Part shown: one piece after another, positions 1-8,053 of the stretch
Layout: each line of letters opens with the position of its first letter
How positions within the stretch are numbered: the stretch's first letter is position 1
Assembly (NCBI GenBank): GCA_963655255.1
Contig: CAVKEB010000022.1
Location: forward strand, 1 to 38,717
Direction of reading: 5' to 3'
Origin: CAG-791 sp963655255
Lineage (GTDB): Bacteria > Bacillota > Clostridia > Lachnospirales > Lachnospiraceae
Length of the DNA stretch: 38,717 nucleotides
Program-made: the position numbers and the translations under genes
Notes under the pieces: model-generated
The model's database searches: none
What the model was told of the DNA's origin: nothing
The model's input: the letters and a program-made list of their open reading frames with translations, nothing else

Positions 1-32
1 CGCTTCATCGCTATCATGTCACAGCGTGTTTT

Positions 33-61
33 ATTGTACACGAAGGTTTTTTGTAATGCAA
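33..61 (-). promoter_or_regulatory. Sigma-A-type promoter reading leftward out of the window
   Basis: On the minus strand a TTGCAT -35 box (56-61) and a TACAAT -10 box (33-38) are separated by 17 bp, and TG precedes the -10. Transcription would run off the left edge, so the gene it serves is not visible. The fit to consensus is good, but only the sequence supports it. Confidence 0.5.
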
Positions 62-179
62 GACCTGTTTTTTGCTTTTTTCACAAAATTTTTGCTGAAT
101 TTTCGTGCATCCTCGCCATCTTATGCTCGGACGCAGCCGGAAGGCTTTTCATCCGTTTCTCTGCCCGGGCCTCAAAATC

Positions 180-241
180 AAAAGCACATGCCGCAGGCTT
201 CTTCCGAACCGTTCCGGTCCGGGCACTGCGCATGTGCTTTT
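180..241 (-). terminator. Long bulged hairpin downstream of the symporter gene
   Basis: The arms AAAAGCACATGC (180-191) and GCATGTGCTTTT (230-241) pair perfectly. After one bulged C the stem continues as GCAG/CTGC. The minus-strand transcript of the symporter would end in CUUUUGAUUUU after the stem, as expected of a factor-independent terminator. The A-tract on the other side would let it work in both directions. A hairpin of the same design lies at 36168-36225. Confidence 0.6.
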
Positions 242-263
242 CCCTTTGTAACCCGGCAGCATC

Positions 264-306
264 AAAGATTTCCGTAAGGAAATTCGAGATGTTCTGAACG
301 GTTACC
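264..306 (+). repeat. Dispersed stem-loop repeat, copy A
   Basis: A short dyad (ATTTCC, loop gtaa, GGAAAT) is followed by a tail with GAGATG and GAACGGTTACC. The same arrangement occurs at 21001-21040, 28970-29010, 36066-36110 (minus strand) and 13049-13090 (plus strand). It lies between the symporter stop and its terminator-like hairpin, in the opposite orientation to that gene. Confidence 0.55.
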
Positions 307-343
307 TCTATTTTTAGTAATTTCCCAGAATTCCGCCGCCTGC

Positions 344-1876
344 TCAGTTCATTCCCTCGACCTCTTCGTAGCACTTCACGATGTCCCCGTCCGGTGCGGG
401 CGTTACGAGCGATACGATCACATTCACGAGAATGGCCGCCACGAAGGCCGGGAGCAGCTCATAGATCCCGAGCACGCCGCCCATCGGGCGGATGGCGAAT
501 TTCCAGACAAAGACCATCGTGCCGCCCGTCAGCATCCCGGCAATCGCACCGAACCGGTTCGAACGCTTCCAGAACAGAGCCAGGAGTACAATCGGTCCGA
601 AGGACGCCCCGAACCCTGCCCACGCAAAGCTGACGATGCCGAACACCGAGCTGTCCGGATCCCAGGCAAGGAAGATTCCGATCACCGCGATGGCAATCAG
701 GCTCAGCCGCGAGAGGAGAAGCGACTGCTCCTTCTTAATCTTAATATGGAAGAACTTCACCAGAATATCATTGCTCACCGAGGAGGACGCCGCAAGGAGC
801 TGGGAGTCCGCGGTGGACATCGTGCTCGCAAGAATGCCGGACAGCACAACGCCCGCAAGGAGCGCCGCCGCAATTCCGTGTGTCGAAAGGAGATTGGCGA
901 TCTGCACGATGATCGTCTCCGATGCCGATCCCTCCAGCATCGGGATTTTGCCCTCACGCGTGATGCCGAGGCCGACCATGCCGATCAGCACCGCAACCGC
1001 CATGGAAATCACCACCCAGACGGAAGCCACTCTCCGGGAGAGCTTCAGCTTGCTGTCATCCTCAATCGCCATGAACCGCAGCAGGATGTGCGGCATCCCG
1101 AAATAGCCAAGGCCCCAGGCCAGCGTCGAGCAGATGGTCAGGAACGTATACGGACTCGCTGTTCCGCTCACCGGATCGTAGGTCTGCGTGAGGGAGAGAT
1201 AGCCCGGGAGCGCTCTTGCGTTGTCAAAAACCGCCGCTACGCCGCCTGCCTGCGTGAATCCGAAGATCAGAATCGCCGCCAGCGCAAGGGTCATGATGAT
1301 GCTCTGAATGAAATCCGTCGTGGACGCCGCGAGGAACCCGCCCATGGCCGTATAGAAAATAATCACAATCGCGCTGATGATCATGGCTGCATGGTAGTCC
1401 ATCCCGAAGAGGGAACGGAACAGCTTGCCGCAGGCCGCAAATCCCGACGCCGTATACGGAACGAAGAATACGATGATCCAGACCGCCGCAATCAGCGTCA
1501 GGATGTTCCTCCTGTCGCCCCAGCGGTTCGAGAAGAACTCCGGGAGCGTAATGGAATTCGTGTGTTCCGTGTAGCGCCGCAGCCTCCGCGCAACCACCAG
1601 CCAGTTGATGTAGGTACCGGTAGCCAGTCCGATGACCGTCCAGCCGACATCCGCCGCTCCGGAGAGGTACGCCAGTCCCGGCAGGCCCATCAGAAGATAG
1701 CTCGACATGTCTGAAGCCTCTGCGCTCATCGCCGTGACAAGCGGCCCCAGCTGCCTTCCTCCCAGGTAAAAATCGCCCATGGTCTCATTCTTTTCGGACA
1801 GCTTGATGCCAACTCCCACCATCAGAAACAGGTAGGCCGCCATCGCCGCCAGCATTGTGATCTGTGCTCCCGTCAT
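344..1876 (-). CDS. putP: Sodium/solute symporter, PutP (sodium/proline) type
   Basis: This is a 510-residue integral membrane protein of the sodium:solute symporter (SSS) family, and its closest recognisable type is the Na+/proline permease PutP. The N-terminal region has the family pattern: a first membrane helix, then GDFYLGGRQLGPLVTAMSAE and the following S/D-rich segment lining the sodium site. About a dozen further hydrophobic helices follow. I chose the ATG at 1876 because AGAGGGG lies about eight bases upstream; an in-frame ATG at 1930 would add 18 charged residues with no good ribosome site. A promoter at 1992-2020 and a terminator at 180-241 suggest a single-gene transcript. The substrate is inferred from similarity. 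Proline is most likely, but another small solute cannot be excluded. Confidence 0.88.
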   Translation of the reverse strand: MTGAQITMLAAMAAYLFLMVGVGIKLSEKNETMGDFYLGGRQLGPLVTAMSAEASDMSSYLLMGLPGLAYLSGAADVGWTVIGLATGTYINWLVVARRLRRYTEHTNSITLPEFFSNRWGDRRNILTLIAAVWIIVFFVPYTASGFAACGKLFRSLFGMDYHAAMIISAIVIIFYTAMGGFLAASTTDFIQSIIMTLALAAILIFGFTQAGGVAAVFDNARALPGYLSLTQTYDPVSGTASPYTFLTICSTLAWGLGYFGMPHILLRFMAIEDDSKLKLSRRVASVWVVISMAVAVLIGMVGLGITREGKIPMLEGSASETIIVQIANLLSTHGIAAALLAGVVLSGILASTMSTADSQLLAASSSVSNDILVKFFHIKIKKEQSLLLSRLSLIAIAVIGIFLAWDPDSSVFGIVSFAWAGFGASFGPIVLLALFWKRSNRFGAIAGMLTGGTMVFVWKFAIRPMGGVLGIYELLPAFVAAILVNVIVSLVTPAPDGDIVKCYEEVEGMN

Positions 1877-1991
1877 CGCTTCTTCCCCTCTCTTTTCTTT
1901 GGTATCGTTTGTTCCTGCAGGATTCGACACAGCGGATCTGCAGACCGATGCCTGGATTTACAAAAGTTGTATACACAAAAACATTTCTCTC

Positions 1992-2020
1992 ATTTTATCC
2001 GGTTCTTCCCAGTACGTCAA
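1992..2020 (-). promoter_or_regulatory. Promoter of the symporter gene
   Basis: On the minus strand TTGACG (2015-2020) and TAAAAT (1992-1997) are spaced by 17 bp. It lies about 115 bp upstream of the chosen putP start and nothing else is encoded between them. Confidence 0.65.
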
Positions 2021-2093
2021 CATGGTAGTGCAATAAAGTGTCCAGGAGAGGCAGTGCATCAACTGAAATGAAACGCAGAAGGATGGAGTCAGC

Positions 2094-2321
2094 GTAAATT
2101 TTTACAGGAAGTCAGGGGCGGGTGGAACTGATGTAAAATTCCGCAGGGAGTCAGGGACGTGGAAACGGATGTAAGGTTTTGCAGGGAGTCAGGAACGGGG
2201 GATCTGATGTAAGATTTTACAGGAAATCAGGAACGTGTGGCACCATCGCAAGGTTCTGCAGGGAGTCAGGGACGAACAGGACCGGCGTAAGGTTTTGCAG
2301 GAAGTCCGGAACGGATTGACG
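2094..2321 (+). repeat. Six degenerate tandem repeats of 38-39 bp
   Basis: Units start near 2094, 2133, 2171, 2209, 2248 and 2287. Each opens with GTAA (GCAA once), then a T-rich stretch ending TTTTGCAGG or similar, then GAGTCAGGGACG or a close variant, then about 12 variable bases. The last unit is incomplete. The conserved part resembles the dispersed stem-loop repeats elsewhere in the window. The array fills most of the gap between the divergent putP and methyltransferase genes, and no gene is visible in it. Unit lengths of both 38 and 39 break any continuous reading frame. Confidence 0.8.
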
Positions 2322-2345
2322 TTTTCTAAGCATAGGAAAATATGG

Positions 2346-2351
2346 TACACT
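2346..2351 (+). promoter_or_regulatory. Possible extended -10 element for the methyltransferase gene
   Basis: TACACT preceded by TGG is a plausible extended -10 box just downstream of the tandem array. No convincing -35 lies at the usual distance. If used, it gives a leader of about 200 bases that includes the repeat copy at 2468-2514. Confidence 0.3.
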
Positions 2352-2467
2352 ATTCGATGTTCCGCCGCGCTCCCGCGGCCCCGTTTGCTGGGGTGCGATG
2401 GAATTGACCGAAGCGGTCATGTTTTTTTTCACGAGGCCGTGCGAGGGGCTCTGGCAGGCGGCATCAT

Positions 2468-2514
2468 GGATTTTCACAGGAAAATCCGGGACGTCCCGAG
2501 CAGCTGCCATTACC
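2468..2514 (+). repeat. Dispersed stem-loop repeat, copy in the methyltransferase leader
   Basis: A perfect dyad (GGATTTTC, loop acag, GAAAATCC) is followed by GGGACGTCC and a tail ending TTACC. This matches the layout of the copy at 21001-21040. It lies about 50 bp upstream of the chosen methyltransferase start, in its probable untranslated leader. Confidence 0.5.
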
Positions 2515-2562
2515 TGTAAACTGCAGTTATCATTATTTATATATAGAAGGAAAAGAACACTT

Positions 2563-3444
2563 ATGTGGGTTGCCGGAAACTGGAAGGATTATGAAGTCAT
2601 CGATACCTCCTGCGGAGAGAAGCTGGAGCGCTGGGGCGAGTACCGCCTCATCCGCCCGGATCCGCAGGTGATCTGGAATACAAAGAAAGGCCGCGACTGG
2701 AACAGACCGAACGCGCACTACCACCGCAGTAAGAACGGCGGCGGCAGCTGGGAGTTTTTCTCCCTGCCCGAGGAATGGATGATCTCCTATTCCGGTACTG
2801 GGAAAGAGCGGCATTTCATGCTGAAGCCGTTCAGCTTCAAGCACACCGGACTGTTCCCGGAACAGGCGGTGAACTGGGACTGGTTTACCCCGATCCTGCA
2901 GAAGGCCGCTGACGAGGGAAGAAGCGCGAAGGTTCTGAATCTCTTCGCCTATACCGGCGGGGCCACTCTGGCGGCCGCCGCTGCCGGAGCTTCCGTGACG
3001 CATGTCGATGCTTCCAAGGGAATGGTGACCTGGGCCAGGGAGAACGCAGCCATCTCCGGCCTTGAGGACGCTCACATCCGCTGGCTCGTGGACGACTGCG
3101 CCAAATTCGTGGAACGCGAAATCCGCCGCGGCAATCACTACGACGCCATCATCATGGATCCTCCTTCCTACGGAAGAGGACCCAAGGGTGAAATCTGGAA
3201 AATGGAAGACAATATCTACGACTTCCTTCTCCTGTGTTCGCAGGTTCTGTCGGACGATCCGCTGTTCGTGCTCCTGAATTCCTACACGACGGGACTCCAG
3301 CCCGCCGTCCTCTCTTATATGCTGAACACCGTTTTCCGGACGAAGTTCGGAGGACATGTCGAGGCTGATGAGATCGGACTTCCCGTCACGGATTCAAAGC
3401 TCATCCTTCCCTGCGGCGCAGCCGGGCGCTGGCAGAGGGACTGA
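2563..3444 (+). CDS. Class I SAM-dependent methyltransferase, RlmI-like catalytic domain
   Basis: The 293-residue protein has a Rossmann-type SAM-binding motif, NLFAYTGGAT (about 126-135), an acidic ribose-binding position in HVDAS, and the DPPSYGRG motif (about 199-206) of the RlmI/RlmK branch of rRNA methyltransferases. It lacks the N-terminal PUA RNA-binding domain of RlmI, so its target, probably an rRNA or other RNA base, is uncertain. I chose the ATG at 2563, which follows AGAAGG by 12 bases. The in-frame ATG at 2398 would translate a non-conserved segment through the repeat at 2468-2514. It is one of only two plus-strand genes and converges on maf. Confidence 0.8.
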   Translation: MWVAGNWKDYEVIDTSCGEKLERWGEYRLIRPDPQVIWNTKKGRDWNRPNAHYHRSKNGGGSWEFFSLPEEWMISYSGTGKERHFMLKPFSFKHTGLFPEQAVNWDWFTPILQKAADEGRSAKVLNLFAYTGGATLAAAAAGASVTHVDASKGMVTWARENAAISGLEDAHIRWLVDDCAKFVEREIRRGNHYDAIIMDPPSYGRGPKGEIWKMEDNIYDFLLLCSQVLSDDPLFVLLNSYTTGLQPAVLSYMLNTVFRTKFGGHVEADEIGLPVTDSKLILPCGAAGRWQRD

Positions 3445-3485
3445 CTAAGACAGGATCCCTCCCGCGCCCCGTCGGGAGACGTCCT

Positions 3486-4076
3486 TCACTGCCAGAGGCC
3501 GTTTGTCCTGAGTCTCTGGTAAAGCGCCGCCGTCGGCAGCCCCACCACGCCGTGATAGCTTCCCCGGATTCCCGCGACGTACATGCCGAATGTCCCCTGA
3601 ATCCCATAGGCCCCGGCCTTGTCATCCGCCTCGCCGGTTGCAAGGTATTCCCGGATTTCTTCCCCGCTCATGGCGTTCACGGAAACCTCCGTGATGCTGC
3701 AGAAGGAATCCCGGTGTGCGTTTCCCTCCTCATCGGTCCAGCAGAGGGCAACCGCTGTCATCACCTGATGTTCTCTTCCCTGCAGGACCTGAATCATCTC
3801 GAATGCTTCCCCGCGGTCCTTCGGCTTTCCGAGGATCCGGTCTCCCAGAACAACGATCGTATCCGATCCGATCACGATGACCGGTTTCGTCTCCGGAAGG
3901 ACCCGTTGAAAGACCTCTTCCGCCTTGTGCTCCGCAAGCTCCGTCACATAGCGCTCCGGATTCTTCTGAGTGCTCTTTTCCTCCCCCGCCGCCGGGATGA
4001 TCTCAAACGTCAGTCCCATCTGGTGAAGCAGTTCTTTTCTTCTCGGCGATGCCGAAGCGAGAATCCATCTGCTCAC
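3486..4076 (-). CDS. maf: Maf family nucleoside triphosphate pyrophosphatase
   Basis: This 196-residue protein has the Maf signature SASPRRKELL near its N-terminus, GSDTIVVL with the conserved Asp around residue 70, GKPKD, and the late motifs DKAGAYGIQG and YHGVVGLP. Members hydrolyse non-canonical or modified nucleoside triphosphates (dTTP/UTP type) to monophosphates, clearing them from the pool; older work linked Maf to septum formation. The start is a GTG whose last two bases overlap the TGA stop of the upstream gene, so the two are probably translationally coupled. The length is normal for the family. Confidence 0.93.
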   Translation of the reverse strand: MSRWILASASPRRKELLHQMGLTFEIIPAAGEEKSTQKNPERYVTELAEHKAEEVFQRVLPETKPVIVIGSDTIVVLGDRILGKPKDRGEAFEMIQVLQGREHQVMTAVALCWTDEEGNAHRDSFCSITEVSVNAMSGEEIREYLATGEADDKAGAYGIQGTFGMYVAGIRGSYHGVVGLPTAALYQRLRTNGLWQ

Positions 4077-4612
4077 GCCTTCTCTCCCTCTTCCGGAGAC
4101 ATGTTCTGCTCCGCCGCAGGTGCGTTTTCCTCTGCCGGTTTCCGCTGGATTCCCGCAAATCCTTCCGTGCCTTCGCTCATCGCGCCGTCAATCAGACGCA
4201 GCAGCTCCAACGCACTCCGGAAATACTCCTTCCGGTTCTGCTCCGCCCAGACGACCTGTCCCTGCCAGGTCGCATTCTGTCGGTATTTGATCTGAACAAT
4301 AAACGTTCCTTCTTCTCCGTTCTTTGCTTCCAGATTATTCATTCTCTTTACTCTTTCCCTGTGCCTGCCCGTCTGTGCTCCCTGTGTCGATGTCCCGGTG
4401 AAGCTGCGCGGAACCATCGCTCTCTGCGGAAAATTCAGTTCATCCAGGAAATTCTCAATGTACCGCACAGCCCCCAGCATACTGGTAAAATGTGCCGGCT
4501 CCGTGTCATACTCTTCCCAGATTTCTCCTTCATAATCCACGCCATTTTTCCGGTCGATGCAGATGGAAATCAGATTCGGGGCATACAGGCGTTTCACATT
4601 CTTCTCTGTCAT
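4073..4612 (-). CDS. Small protein with a duplicated domain, function unknown
   Basis: I recognise no characterised family for this 179-residue protein. It appears to hold two copies of one module of roughly 45 residues. Residues 14-59 contain RKNGVDYEGEIW and then a helix, and residues 103-144 contain RQNATWQGQVVW and then a similar helix. Shared features are R-(K/Q)-N, a G four to six residues later, an aliphatic-W pair and a helical L/I pattern. A charged linker joins the modules and the C-terminus is low-complexity (EENAPAAEQNMSPEEGEKA). A Met at 91, just before module 2, follows GGAAAG in the mRNA and might serve as an internal start. The gene lies between the BTAD regulator (15-bp gap) and maf (4-bp overlap), so the three look like one operon. 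Confidence 0.75.
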   Translation of the reverse strand: MTEKNVKRLYAPNLISICIDRKNGVDYEGEIWEEYDTEPAHFTSMLGAVRYIENFLDELNFPQRAMVPRSFTGTSTQGAQTGRHRERVKRMNNLEAKNGEEGTFIVQIKYRQNATWQGQVVWAEQNRKEYFRSALELLRLIDGAMSEGTEGFAGIQRKPAEENAPAAEQNMSPEEGEKA

Positions 4613-4627
4613 TTTCGATCGTTTTCC

Positions 4628-5839
4628 TCAGTTCAGCGGGGTCATACGGGACAAATCCGCCAGCGAGACATTGCTGTAGCGGACATCCGCCCGCGTTCCC
4701 TCGCGCTCCTTCAGGCTGGCGCTGATCCTGCGGGAAACCACCTCGCACCCTTCCTGACTGCTGCCCACCAGAAGAACCAGATACTGGGATGCACTGTATT
4801 TCGTGAAAATGTCGCCGCGCCGAAGGCTGCGGCCGATGCACTGCTTCAGTGTCTCCGAGCGGGCATCCAGCTTCTCCCGGTTTGAAATCGGCTTGCCGGC
4901 GTAATCCACCAGCGTACACAGGAGAAGAAAAACAGAATACCCCGTCCGCTCCATGTTGCGCTCCAGGACGTGATAGGTATCAATAAAGCTCGGGTAGCTG
5001 CAGTAGTATGCGCCGCTGACCGGGTCTTCCTGAAGAGACGACTGGATTTCCTGAATCCTTCCCATCGGCGATGTGATCTTCTGCGACATCTTCCGATAGT
5101 TCTCCAGCATCTTCTCTGACGGCGGAAGCCCCATTTCTTCCGAATAGCGGTGCACCGTCTTGTCATACAGTCGGAACGCTTCCTTATAATCTTCCTTGCA
5201 GATCAGTGCCTCGATCTGATCCGCCTGCCAGTCATTGTCCGGATAAATCCGCGCCGCCTTTTCATAGACGCGGTACATTTCGTCGAAATCCTTCTGTTCC
5301 TTGGAAAGACTGCCGAGAAAGCGCACGGCTTCGGCGAACTCTTCCCGGAGTTTGACCGCTTCGGTCACAACCCAGGCTCTGTTCTCCGCTTCCGGAAGAA
5401 GAACGCCCTGATAGCATTCGAACGCCGTCCGGTACGCCTGTGTTTTCACCGCGTTGTCATCGCTCTCCCGGGCCCTGCTGACGGCATCGTGAAATTCCTG
5501 CACGTCCGCATGAACGCGCACATTCGGATCCGGAATATAAACCTTCCCCATCTTGACAATGTAATCCATCCGCGGAAGCCCCGCCGCGACCATCTGTTTG
5601 CGCATCTGAAAAATCAGATTATTGAAGCTGTTATTGGGATTGGAGAGTTCATCTCCCTCATACAGGCAGTGCACAATCTGCTGCTTGGAAATTCCCCGGT
5701 CTCCGCGCAGCCAGATCAGCTGCAGGAGCTGTACGAATTTCGCCGTGGTATTGCGGCCCAGTACGATCTCCTCTCCCCGATAGGACAAGGCAAATCCCCC
5801 GAGCATTCTGACTGTCAAAACATCCATCTGTTCTATCAT
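4628..5839 (-). CDS. BTAD-type transcriptional regulator with a degenerate GGDEF-like C-terminus
   Basis: The 403-residue protein starts with an OmpR/SARP-like winged-helix segment (about 8-105, including GRNTTAKFVQLLQLIW). A helical bacterial transcriptional activator domain with TPR-like repeats follows (about 110-260). The last ~120 residues resemble a diguanylate cyclase fold: VFLLLCTL, then RSLRRGDIFTKYSASQYLVLLV. The position of the catalytic GGDEF loop reads YSASQY (about 348-353), so cyclase activity is unlikely and a binding or sensory role is more plausible (inference). It heads the regulator-small protein-maf group. A TATAAT-like -10 box at 5987-5992 on the minus strand might drive it, but no -35 is clear. 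Targets are unknown. Confidence 0.8.
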   Translation of the reverse strand: MIEQMDVLTVRMLGGFALSYRGEEIVLGRNTTAKFVQLLQLIWLRGDRGISKQQIVHCLYEGDELSNPNNSFNNLIFQMRKQMVAAGLPRMDYIVKMGKVYIPDPNVRVHADVQEFHDAVSRARESDDNAVKTQAYRTAFECYQGVLLPEAENRAWVVTEAVKLREEFAEAVRFLGSLSKEQKDFDEMYRVYEKAARIYPDNDWQADQIEALICKEDYKEAFRLYDKTVHRYSEEMGLPPSEKMLENYRKMSQKITSPMGRIQEIQSSLQEDPVSGAYYCSYPSFIDTYHVLERNMERTGYSVFLLLCTLVDYAGKPISNREKLDARSETLKQCIGRSLRRGDIFTKYSASQYLVLLVGSSQEGCEVVSRRISASLKEREGTRADVRYSNVSLADLSRMTPLN

Positions 5840-6016
5840 GATTCATTCCATTCCATACCGAAATTCCGGTATAAACAAGTCGATCAGGTCGGACTCCCCT
5901 CCAGCCTGATCGAACATTCTTCGGATCTTCTTCTGTAATCCCTGCAAGCTTTCCCGAAAAGGGAATCTTTTCCTGCAGCTACAGAGATTATAGGCGCTGT
6001 CCGCTCATAGAATATA

Positions 6017-6664
6017 TCATATTCCGTGATTTTTTTCACGAATCCATGCTGGAAGTTCCTCCAGACTGTCCAGAACCGCATCTGCAAGCCCCCGGATCTC
6101 CTCATCCGGTGCGATGAGATCCGGAACCATCACCGTCAACATCTGCGCATTCTTCCCGGCGCGCACACCGTTGAAGCTGTCCTCCACGACAAGGCACTCC
6201 GAAGGACTCCTGTGAAGAAGTCTCGCCGCCTCCAGAAAAATATCCGGAAACGGCTTGCCGCGCTCCATCGCGTTTCCGCTGATCACTTCAGCAAAAAAGG
6301 CACCAAGTCCCGTCATCTGCAGATACCGCTCTGCAACTTCCCTTGCGCTGGATGTCGCGATCGCCGCAGGAATTCCCTGCTCCTTCAGCCATTCAAGGAT
6401 TTCTGCCGTCCCGGGCTTGAGCGGGACGCCGTGCTCCTGCAGGTCCTTCTCCACGGCCGCACTCCGCACCGCGCGCACCTTCTCAAGGTCATATCCCCAT
6501 CCGGTGAGCAGTTCATCAATGTTCACGCGGCTCCTTCCGATCAGCTGATAATACTGCTCCTTCGTAAGCCCTGCCTTGATCCAGGCCCGCCCGTAGATCA
6601 CCTCGGTATCAAAAAGGGTGCCGTCCATATCAAAAATGACGGCGCGGATTTTCTTCTTATTCAT
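6017..6664 (-). CDS. HAD-superfamily phosphatase, beta-phosphoglucomutase-like
   Basis: All four HAD motifs are present. DMDGTLFDTE holds the nucleophile Asp12 and acid Asp14, AIATSS is motif II, GKPFPD carries the motif III Lys, and VVEDSFNGVRAG is motif IV. A helical cap (about 18-85) places it with the small sugar-phosphate phosphatases and phosphomutases; the substrate cannot be read from the sequence. I chose the ATG at 6664, giving 215 residues that start seven before the conserved VIFDMDG. Longer in-frame starts up to 6805 exist and add non-conserved residues; none has a well-spaced ribosome site. It follows the acyltransferase on the same strand and could be co-transcribed. Confidence 0.82.
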   Translation of the reverse strand: MNKKKIRAVIFDMDGTLFDTEVIYGRAWIKAGLTKEQYYQLIGRSRVNIDELLTGWGYDLEKVRAVRSAAVEKDLQEHGVPLKPGTAEILEWLKEQGIPAAIATSSAREVAERYLQMTGLGAFFAEVISGNAMERGKPFPDIFLEAARLLHRSPSECLVVEDSFNGVRAGKNAQMLTVMVPDLIAPDEEIRGLADAVLDSLEELPAWIREKNHGI

Positions 6665-6815
6665 TTCTTTTGTCTGTTTCCCTGTTGTCATCCCTTCTAT
6701 CCTTCCCGCAGACATATTCCTGCTGTAATTCATGGTCAACTCTGTGAGGCAGAATTTCTTCGCTGAAGCTGTCTGTCCGTATATTTCCGCCGCATCTATA
6801 GTCATGTCAGTTTGA

Positions 6816-7967
6816 TCAAATGGCGGCCTGCCTTCGGCTCTTCGGCTTTCCGAACACGGCCGGGCAGGCGGCGCTGATCAGCCTCTCCGCCGCGAGGCAG
6901 CAGCAAATCGTCACCACTGCCATCAGAAGATCCGCCCCGATGCTCTCCTTCCGTCCATGGAAGAGAAGCTTCATTGCCATCACCGGAAATTTATGCATCA
7001 CCAGCACCGCCAGCGTTCTGCGGCCGAGATACTGCATCCACCGGTTCACCTGCGGCACCCCTGACAGAAATCGTGCGATTGTCAGGATTCCGAAAATACC
7101 GAACAGCATCTCCGGGATAAAAAGCCCGATTTCCGAAAACCGGTCCGCGCGGAAATCTGCGTCCTCTGCTCCCCAAAGAAGGAGCCATAAAGCCACAAGG
7201 GACACCGTTCCCAGCACCGCGAACAGGGCAGTCTGCTGCATCCCCGCAGTCTTCGATCCCGTGGTCTTCGAATCAACCTGATTTCCCGTTGTCCTGCCCG
7301 CCGGATTTTTCAAAGCCATTTCTTCCGAACCAGGAAATTCCCCGCGAAGGAGGCGTCCCGCCCCGAAATAGGGCAGCACGCAAACTGCGGTTTCCAACTC
7401 CCACGGAAGGCAGAGGTGAACTCCCGCCAGGTTCTGCCCGATGATCCAGGCAAAGGGAAGCGTCATCGCCGCGCCGAACAGGAGTTTCTGCCGCCTTGCA
7501 TGAAGAATCGCATACCAGATCAGTTCCACCCATACGAGACAGACCAGGAACCACAGCGGACGGTTCCATTCCATGTAGCCGCTTCCGGAATTTCCGTACA
7601 GCAGTCCCAGAAGATTAGGCACCACCCCGAAGTGCTTCCGGTCCGAGGCCAGCCCTTCTGCCACTCTTCTTCCGAGGATACCATAAATTCCAACGCTGAT
7701 GCACCCCCAGAACAGATACGGAAAGATCAGCCCCCGCCACAGATTCCTCAAAAAGCACCGCACCGACCGGTGATCAAACCACGGAAACGCACCCTCTTTC
7801 CAGCAGAACGTCATCCCGGAGAGCAGAAAGAAAATTCCCACTCCCGCGAACATGGAAAAGTGGAGAAGAATCCGGCACGAGCCGTTCTTATCCGCGCAGT
7901 GCCCCGCCACAATCAGAAAAATTGCGATTCCCTTTGCTGTATCAATCCATTCGATTCGTTTCTTCAC
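6816..7967 (-). CDS. Integral membrane acyltransferase, acyltransferase-3 family
   Basis: This 383-residue polytopic membrane protein opens with RIEWIDTAKGIAIFLIVAGH, which carries the Asp and His (His23) typical of acyltransferase-3 O-acyltransferases. About ten hydrophobic segments follow, with FFLLSGMTF after the second. The family transfers acyl groups, often acetyl, to sugars or cell-surface polymers; the acceptor here is unknown. Between two membrane segments is a polar, Thr/Ser/Gly/Lys-rich linker of about 28 residues (around KNPAGRTTGNQVDSKTTGSK), likely an exposed loop. It starts with GTG, eight bases after AAGGAG. That ribosome site directly follows the tuf terminator U-tract, leaving no room for a separate promoter. 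Confidence 0.83.
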   Translation of the reverse strand: MKKRIEWIDTAKGIAIFLIVAGHCADKNGSCRILLHFSMFAGVGIFFLLSGMTFCWKEGAFPWFDHRSVRCFLRNLWRGLIFPYLFWGCISVGIYGILGRRVAEGLASDRKHFGVVPNLLGLLYGNSGSGYMEWNRPLWFLVCLVWVELIWYAILHARRQKLLFGAAMTLPFAWIIGQNLAGVHLCLPWELETAVCVLPYFGAGRLLRGEFPGSEEMALKNPAGRTTGNQVDSKTTGSKTAGMQQTALFAVLGTVSLVALWLLLWGAEDADFRADRFSEIGLFIPEMLFGIFGILTIARFLSGVPQVNRWMQYLGRRTLAVLVMHKFPVMAMKLLFHGRKESIGADLLMAVVTICCCLAAERLISAACPAVFGKPKSRRQAAI

Positions 7968-7989
7968 AGAGGTTTCTCCTTAAACGAAA

Positions 7990-8023
7990 GATGGCACTTC
8001 GGAAAAATCTCCGAAGTGCCATC
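7990..8023 (-). terminator. Terminator of tuf
   Basis: GATGGCACTTCGGA and TCCGAAGTGCCATC form a perfect 14-bp stem with a 6-base loop. On the minus strand it is followed by TTTCGTTT. It begins about 30 bases after the tuf stop codon. Confidence 0.9.
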
Positions 8024-8053
8024 CATAATACAGCTTATTCTGTTGTGTGTCTA

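Noticed and set aside
16..374. Small open frames at the left edge
   Set aside because: They overlap a promoter, a terminator-like hairpin and repeat copy A, and show no ribosome site or known motif.
2094..2321. Possible CRISPR array
   Set aside because: Units are degenerate, the variable part is only about 12 bases, and no cas genes are near. Spacers in CRISPR arrays are longer and repeats nearly identical.
2217..2510. Minus-strand frame with a 13-residue peptide repeat (VPDFLQNL type)
   Set aside because: The 39-bp units give a repeated peptide for three units, but the 38-bp units break the frame and no ribosome site is present. It is a by-product of the DNA repeat.
3445..3485. Terminator between the methyltransferase gene and maf
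   Set aside because: A CTCCCG/CGGGAG dyad is present, but it is short and has no U-tract on either strand.
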